From: Cylicocyclus nassatus
Taxonomy: Eukaryota; Nematoda; Chromadorea; Rhabditida; Strongylidae
NCBI GenBank assembly: GCA_958299035.1
Contig: CATQJL010000001.1
Coordinates: forward strand, 76,219,594-76,283,593
DNA: 64,000 nucleotides
Direction of reading: 5' to 3'
The notes beneath the pieces were generated by a model. The model searched no databases, was not told the origin of the DNA, and saw only the letters and a list, made by a program, of their open reading frames with translations. Below are positions 57,517 to 64,000 of the stretch, one piece after another; within the stretch, counting starts at the first letter, position 1; each line of letters opens with the position of its first letter. The position numbers and the translations under genes are program-made.

Positions 57517-60270
57517 CTGACTTACTTACTTAGATACTTAGATGTCCCGGCTTAACTTGACGTGCAGGTTCCAGCACAGAAGTCTCCATTTGTCCCTATC
57601 TCTCGCACATCCACAATCTTCTTCGTTGTCGTCGGTGGCTGCGTCCACGAGTTCCTGGTGCGGTAATCGTATCCAGCTGATTTTTCAGCTGGTCTATCCG
57701 TTTCACGAACACGTCTGCCCATCTCGTTGGTGGTTTTCCTCGCGAACGTTTGGCTTCGCGAGCAGATGTTCTTAGCGTCCATCTGTCGTCTGTTCTTCTC
57801 ACAATGTGACCGGCCCATCGGTGTTTCGCTTTCGCAACGTATTCGCTGGGTCACGAAGACAAGACATTCTTCTCATAACCGTACTTCGAATTCCGACTAC
57901 ATGTTGCTTGTGTCGGGTCATCTTTAGAAGACTGCGCCTGAACGCTCTGTGGGTGGTCCGTAGAGCTTTCGACGTGGCTACAGTGTCGGCCTAAGTCTCA
58001 GCTGCGTAATAGAGCGCCGGGAGAACGGTTGAGTCGAAGGTGGGCACGGAGCTCCGGGTCCGTCAGTTGATCAGTGGCTTCCTTCAAAGGCCCGAAGGCG
58101 GGTCAGGCTGCTCTTCTTCTCCTGTTAAGTTCTTCCCTCAAGTCGTTCTCCATGTTCATCAACGTCCGAGATACACGTAAGAAGACGTCTCCATGATAGG
58201 GGTGTCTTCCAGTTTCATTTCTGCATCTACGCAAAGGGCGTTCTTCATAAACTGAGTCTTTTCCGATTGATTCGCAGTCCAATCTTCTACCCTACTTCGT
58301 TTAGTTCCTTTAGCATGGCCTCTGCTTCAGTGATTTTGCTCGAGAACAGAACGATGTCGTCCACGAAGATTCGATAGAAATCCTCCATCAACTCGTATGC
58401 CTCTCTCGCTCAATTCATTGACTTCATCACCCACTGCATGGCCGCGGTGAACAGCTTCTGCGAAAAAGTGTCGCCTTGTAGAACCCCCTTCCCAATTAAA
58501 ATAGTCAGGAGGCGATGGAATAGCTGCATCTTTGTTGTGCAGTCCTTATAGCAATCGCTTAGTAAGTGTCCTCACGTAAGCTAGATCCAGTCCTTGATCG
58601 ACTAACGCTGACAGAATTGCGTTCGTTTCGACGCTGTCGAAGGGCTTCTCGTAGTCGACAAAGGTTAAGACGAGAGGCAGTCGGTATTTCCGGCAGACTT
58701 CTATGACCCTCGAAACTGGATGTGGTCCATGCAGCTGACTCCTTTACGACCAGCTTGTTCTTGAGGTTGGGCTTTATCCAGTGTCCTAGATATGCGAGCG
58801 AGGATAACAATCATGAAAAGCTTGTACAACGAACTCAACAGACATATTGAAAGGTAGTTCCAGAAATTCTCCCGCTCGCAATTCTTGAAGAGAAGGACGG
58901 TTTTTGACGTTCTCCACTGCTCGAGAATCCTTTCCTTCTGAAGGTAAGATGTCAGGAGCAACATTGTTGAGCGACGTTGTCCTCCAGTCCGCAGAACGAA
59001 GGAAAGATGTTCTGGTCCTGGAGCAATGGACGTTTTCATGATCTGGATCTTACTGCGCTCTTCAAAAGATAGAATTTTGGCACTTCTTCTGTGGGAGCAA
59101 AGGGCATTGGCATGCATGTTGATGAACGATAGAATCTAGTGTAGAGGTTCTCGCGACATTCCACTCTGTATCGAGAAGAAGTCGGAATCCCGTCTTCGTT
59201 GAATAGTGCATGTATATTAGCAGAGGTCCTGCACTTCTTGAGTTTTCGTCCTCCTTCGGCTGTTTGCATCTTGGCTTGCCTGTACTTCCCGAGATCCTCC
59301 TGAAAAGCTGTGCCTGCAACCGTGTTGGCTATCAGTTGCTCGAGGTGGGTTGCAATCGGATCTTGCCTCAGGGATCTTTTTCTTTTGAGTAATTCCTTGG
59401 TGGTCTTTGAGATCGACCCAAGTTCTTCTCAGAATCCACGGAGGCGCACTCTTCGCAGGCTCGCAATCCTTTCAGAAGCCGGTCGTGGTCGTACGTTGGG
59501 TCTTCCTCGATGGGCCAGTCACAATTCGATATGAGCTCTTCCAGCGTGTTCCGTCTCAAAGGATTTCCTTCCTTTTGGCGATACTGTGACAGACCTTCTT
59601 TTCCAGCCTTCGACTGAATCGTATCTTCCCTCGAAGGAGAAGGTGATCGGAGCCGCTGCAGAAGGAACTACTGGGACATGGAGCAAACTCCACATTTGGT
59701 TGATGAGTATGTGATTAATATTCGTGCGTCGTTCCGTTAGGCGATTTTCATGTCCACCGGCGATGTTCTTTCTTTATGAAGATGGAGTTGGAAGAGTCGT
59801 TGGGTGGGAAGAAACTCAACGAGACGGTTGCCGTTTTCGTTCCGGAGCCCATATCCAAACCTTCCCAATCCTATATTCTTCTTTTTGTGGCATCCCGATT
59901 TTCGCGTTGAAGTCGCCCACAACAAGCTTGTAGAAGGACTTCTCGTTGCGGACGACCTTCTCCGCATTTTCGCAGAAAGCATCTCCTTCTAAGTGATCAG
60001 CTGCTGACGCTGGGAGTGGCAGTTTGATGATGCTGATGATCCTCTGGCGTGGAGGTCCAATCACAGGTTGGCTAGTCAACTTGATAGGATACCATGCAAA
60101 TTGACAACATGGACGATAGATTTGTGGACCACAAAGCAAACGCCTCCAACGTTTAGCAGTGAAATTTTCTCACCACGAATGTTGAGGGTTCATCTTGTGT
60201 CGCACGACCTCCTTCCTGCTTTTCGTTCCTGCACAGCGGTTCCTTCGCACTTGATACACTCACTCTGACA
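57517..60270 (-). pseudogene. RTE-type non-LTR retrotransposon, defective
   Basis: Minus strand. N-terminal apurinic-type endonuclease: LNIRGEKISLLNVGGVCFVV near 60190, then VRNEKSFYKLVVGDFNAKIG (about 59920), broken by a frameshift. A linker follows (59559-59368, TLEELISNCDWPI..). The reverse transcriptase spans about 59050-58200: QWRTSKTVLLFKN, LSSLYKLFMIVILARISRTL, DKAQPQEQAG, VDDIVLFS (catalytic Asp pair as FVDD). The C-terminal region with KRSRGKPPTRWADVFVKRID ends near 57560. The 3' end carries short AAGT-type repeats (57517-57541 on plus: CTTACTTACTTAGATACTTAG), as is typical for RTE. Several frameshifts and stops make it inactive. Confidence 0.9.
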
Positions 60271-60798
60271 GTCAGTGCTTGCGGCGGCGTGCTCGTTAAT
60301 GGCCACCATACCTTCGATAGTCCAGAGACAGGACGCCAAAAGTGAAGGTTGTTTGAACGTCTGACGTCATAAATAGTGAAGGTTGTTTGAAGAAAATCAG
60401 AGAAGAGAAAATGGCGTAAAACAGATATAAAAAGCAAAAGAAATCGCTGTAAACCGGATAAAAACGGTGCAATGAGGTTCGAAATCTTTCATTTGGCGGC
60501 TTTTCAGAGTGCAAGTTTTCGCTCCAGGACCAGCAATAACGCAACACGGGGTTTTGATTTTTGATGCGTCCTTTAAATTTTTACCCTGCATTGACGTTCC
60601 TGTGTCCTGGGACGTTGTCTGGATTGTTGCGATTATTGCTCTGAGCAATAATAGCCCAAGCTGGAAAAAAAAATCGATGCGAAAGAACTGAAACAGGACA
60701 AGGTAAAGAAAAACGCACTTTTTACGATTTGTCGCAAAAAATTTCACCATAATCGAGGAGATAAGGGCTGGGTGGTTGTCTGCAATATGAACAGCAGC
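60271..60798. other. No gene recognised
   Basis: Contains the short direct repeat AGTGAAGGTTGTTTGA at about 60340 and 60373. The overlapping minus-strand frames at 60296-60816 have no domain. Confidence 0.4.
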
Positions 60799-61233
60799 AA
60801 GATCTATAGAATGCACGAAAAAAGCGCGTGAAAAGAGTTAAGCTAGGAGAAAAACAAGAGATTTTCGAAAACAAGGTTTTTGCCGGATTTCTCGATCAAA
60901 TCAAAAAATGTGGTTCTGGGACGTTGTCAGCGTGAAAATAGAGATCAGGAGCTTCAAAATGATATATAGCTTGCAAACTTTGGGTCCGAAACAGCGAAGA
61001 AAAGGGTATCAGAGCCAAATGCCCCGCGCCCCGCGTTTGGGGTAGCGAGGTAGCGCGCAGCGCGCGGAGACGCAGACGAGCAGCGGAGACGGACCAGAGC
61101 CGACGGGGCATTTGGCTCTGGTCGCAGATCTCCGCGGGGTCTCAACGAAACCCCGCAACATTATATATCATTCTGATCGTCATAACACGACGAGGGGAAC
61201 TGACAACGTCCCAAGCTTTAAAAACCACTCATT
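60799..61233 (+). repeat. 435-nt sequence duplicated exactly across the assembly gap, left copy
   Basis: Identical to 61734-62168. Includes a GC-rich structured stretch: CAGAGCCAAATGCCCCG (61010-61026) pairs with CGGGGCATTTGGCTCTG (61104-61120), followed by GCGGGGTCTC..GAAACCCCGC. Two frames here (61111-60896 and 61145-60954, minus) occur identically in the right copy and have no domain. Confidence 0.95.
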
Positions 61234-61733
61234 NNNNNNNNNNNNNNNNNNNNNNNNNNNNNNNNNNNNNNNNNNNNNNNNNNNNNNNNNNNNNNNNNNN
61301 NNNNNNNNNNNNNNNNNNNNNNNNNNNNNNNNNNNNNNNNNNNNNNNNNNNNNNNNNNNNNNNNNNNNNNNNNNNNNNNNNNNNNNNNNNNNNNNNNNNN
61401 NNNNNNNNNNNNNNNNNNNNNNNNNNNNNNNNNNNNNNNNNNNNNNNNNNNNNNNNNNNNNNNNNNNNNNNNNNNNNNNNNNNNNNNNNNNNNNNNNNNN
61501 NNNNNNNNNNNNNNNNNNNNNNNNNNNNNNNNNNNNNNNNNNNNNNNNNNNNNNNNNNNNNNNNNNNNNNNNNNNNNNNNNNNNNNNNNNNNNNNNNNNN
61601 NNNNNNNNNNNNNNNNNNNNNNNNNNNNNNNNNNNNNNNNNNNNNNNNNNNNNNNNNNNNNNNNNNNNNNNNNNNNNNNNNNNNNNNNNNNNNNNNNNNN
61701 NNNNNNNNNNNNNNNNNNNNNNNNNNNNNNNNN
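61234..61733. other. Assembly gap, exactly 500 N
   Basis: Run of N, length 500, a conventional placeholder length for a gap of unknown size. Both flanks are the same 435-nt sequence in the same orientation. Confidence 1.
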
Positions 61734-62168
61734 AAGATCTATAGAATGCACGAAAAAAGCGCGTGAAAAGAGTTAAGCTAGGAGAAAAACAAGAGATTTT
61801 CGAAAACAAGGTTTTTGCCGGATTTCTCGATCAAATCAAAAAATGTGGTTCTGGGACGTTGTCAGCGTGAAAATAGAGATCAGGAGCTTCAAAATGATAT
61901 ATAGCTTGCAAACTTTGGGTCCGAAACAGCGAAGAAAAGGGTATCAGAGCCAAATGCCCCGCGCCCCGCGTTTGGGGTAGCGAGGTAGCGCGCAGCGCGC
62001 GGAGACGCAGACGAGCAGCGGAGACGGACCAGAGCCGACGGGGCATTTGGCTCTGGTCGCAGATCTCCGCGGGGTCTCAACGAAACCCCGCAACATTATA
62101 TATCATTCTGATCGTCATAACACGACGAGGGGAACTGACAACGTCCCAAGCTTTAAAAACCACTCATT
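61734..62168 (+). repeat. 435-nt sequence duplicated exactly across the assembly gap, right copy
   Basis: Same as 60799-61233 as far as can be read by eye. Most simply, the two contig ends overlap and the gap is negative. Confidence 0.95.
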
Positions 62169-62973
62169 AACGAAATAGACCAGCATTTTCGTGCGCGAGC
62201 CCCTGCGCAAGATTTAAGCGCAGTTTCTCGTTTTTATTTAACTCCAAAAGCTTTCCTGAACTTTTGAAACTCTATTTTGGTCAAATGAGAGGTTAACTGA
62301 GAAATTTTGTTCTGAATTCTGGCGAAAATTCCACAAAAACCTTTTTAACGTAAAAGAGGCTACAAGATAATCTAAAGATATTAGTCCCTATATTTCATTC
62401 ATTAACATACGTTCCGATATAGTCAGGATAATAACATCCAGGGCGAAGCCCCGGTGACTTCAGTTTTTCCAGGTGAAGGTTGTGCCCCCTCATAGCCCTC
62501 AAAGTGAAGGTTACCAGAGTACGTGGCTCTATGTATCGAGGGTATGATGGCCACTAGTGCGGCACGCGCGCCTAAATTTACGGACGGGGTCGCGTACCGT
62601 GCAGCCCGCGAGCCATGGATCCAGCGTTCACTCCGATCGAATGTCAGAGCAGCTTGCCAAGAAGAGCATTGGAGTCGGCGTTTGTGAGACTGTTTTGGCG
62701 TTACGAGTGCAAGGTATACGGCAATCTCATTTCGTGTCGTTCCTAGACGTGGCGTTTTTATCCAGTCCAAACGGCGCTCTGAGTGACCTGACATGGTCTT
62801 GTTTACCCGGCGCAACAGGGGGCTACAATGTGAGCAGTTCTTTTTTTCCTTTTCACTTATCGAGTAATGAATTTCTCCTACAAGAGCAGACTTACTAAAC
62901 TATACTTGCTTTCCACGGGACGACCGCATACCCCGGGTGGAGCGGGAACGACTAGGGGTCGGAAAACTTAGGC
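62169..62973. other. No gene recognised
   Basis: Overlapping frames on both strands (62423-62815 -, 62557-62898 +) share a GC-richer stretch around 62440-62820 but show no domain. AGTGAAGGTT-type words recall 60340-60390. The RTE copy starts at the right edge. Confidence 0.4.
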
Positions 62974-64000
62974 GGACACTGGATAAAGCCCAACCTCAAG
63001 AACAAGCTGGATTTCGTAAAGGATTCAGCTGCATGGACCACATCCAGTTTCGAGGGTCATAGAAGTCTGCCGGAAATACCGACTGCCTCTCGTCTTAACC
63101 TTTGTCGACTACGAGAAGCCCTTCGACAGCGTCGAAACGAACGCAATTCTGTCAGCGTTAGTCGATCAAGGACTGGATCTAGCTTACGTGAGGACACTTA
63201 CTAAGCGATTGCTATAAGGACTGCACAACAAAGATGCAGCTATTCCATCGCCTCCTGACTATTTTAATTGGGAAGGGGGTTCTACAAGGCGACACTTTTT
63301 CGCAGAAGCTGTTCACCGCGGCCATGCAGTGGGTGATGAAGTCAATGAATTGAGCGAGAGAGGCATACGAGTTGATGGAGGATTTCTATCGAATCTTCGT
63401 GGACGACATCGTTCTGTTCTCGAGCAAAATCACTGAAGCAGAGGCCATGCTAAAGGAACTAAACGAAGTAGGGTAGAAGATTGGACTGCGAATCAATCGG
63501 AAAAGACTCAGTTTATGAAGAACGCCCTTTGCGTAGATGCAGAAATGAAACTGGAAGACACCCCTATCATGGAGACGTCTTCTTACGTGTATCTCGGACG
63601 TTGATGAACATGGAGAACGACTTGAGGGAAGAACTTAACAGGAGAAGAAGAGCAGCCTGACCCGCCTTCGGGCCTTTGAAGGAAGCCACTGATCAACTGA
63701 CGGACCCGGAGCTCCGTGCCCACCTTCGACTCAACCGTTCTCCCGGCGCTCTATTACGCAGCTGAGACTTAGGCCGACACTGTAGCCACGTCGAAAGCTC
63801 TACGGACCACCCACAGAGCGTTCAGGCGCAGTCTTCTAAAGATGACCCGACACAAGCAACATGTAGTCGGAATTCGAAGTACGGTTATGAGAAGAATGTC
63901 TTGTCTTCGTGACCCAGCGAATACGTTGCGAAAGCGAAACACCGATGGGCCGGTCACATTGTGAGAAGAACAGACGACAGATGGACGCTAAGAACATCTG
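62974..64000 (+). pseudogene. RTE retrotransposon, 5'-truncated inverted copy, runs off the window
   Basis: Begins abruptly within the RT at DKAQPQEQAGFRKGFSCMDH and matches the reverse complement of 58790-57763 almost base for base. It contains LTFVDYEKPFDSVETNAILS, DCTTKMQLFHRLLTILIGKG, FVDDIVLFSSKITEAEAML, INRKKTQ and METSSYVYLGR, in different frames. The frameshifts are the same as in the minus-strand copy. It retains one stretch (GFRKGF) that is altered in the other copy. Confidence 0.92.

Noticed and set aside
61112..61809. Frames spanning the N run
   Set aside because: Their length comes only from N being read as unknown residues.

Overview
The window looks like nuclear DNA of a nematode, most likely a clade V parasitic strongylid such as a hookworm (inference). 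Supporting signs are multi-exon genes with introns of about 48-65 nt bounded by GT..AG, 3' splice-acceptor sequences just upstream of start codons (expected for spliced-leader trans-splicing), calcium-activated apyrase genes of the kind expanded in gut-dwelling nematodes, and RTE, Penelope, piggyBac, Helitron and mariner-type repeats. Most of the window is transposable-element or other repeat sequence. No bacterial, viral or CRISPR features are seen.

Region 1 (about 1-8.7 kb) holds the most novel content. It is a cluster of five small, two-exon genes (1471-1771 -, 3253-3542 -, 4922-5211 -, 6364-6628 +, 8286-8546 +) encoding secreted peptides of 67-82 residues. Exon 1 encodes a signal peptide plus a Gly/Met/Pro/Tyr-rich segment. 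Exon 2 encodes a 21-23 residue tail with a glycine zipper (Gly or Ala/Ser every fourth residue). All five share intron phase and position. I do not recognise the family by name.

Region 2 (8.7-19.6 kb) is repeat rich: a dispersed CTGCGGAAGTTCC motif, a TTAA-flanked foldback, a tract of about nine diverged copies of a 160-190 bp unit, and two MITEs whose empty sites can be read in sibling repeat copies. At 13.1-13.77 kb there is a TATA/first-exon-like block that recurs inverted at 57.16-56.72 kb.

Region 3: two calcium-activated apyrase (CANT1/APY-1 family) paralogues, 19743-20971 (+) and 53583-52383 (-), with identical exon boundaries, lie in opposite orientation about 32 kb apart. With the 13.1/57.1 kb blocks they define an inverted segmental duplication. 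The space between is filled by transposons: a 1.4-kb foldback (22.9-24.3), tandem repeats (24.3-26.4), a dead piggyBac transposase (27-28.6), a Penelope-like element cut by a foldback at a TA (30.9-33.6), an RTE fragment (36.8-37.4), three abutting foldbacks (37.4-40.3), a Helitron helicase relic (43.9-44.1), a run of six abutting foldbacks (45.1-50.6) and a 318-nt CA repeat (51.0-51.35).

Region 4 (57.1-64.0 kb): an exon-like ORF, a defective full-length-range RTE retrotransposon (-), an exactly 500-N gap flanked by identical 435-nt sequences (an assembly signature), and an inverted, near-identical, 5'-truncated RTE copy running off the end of the window.
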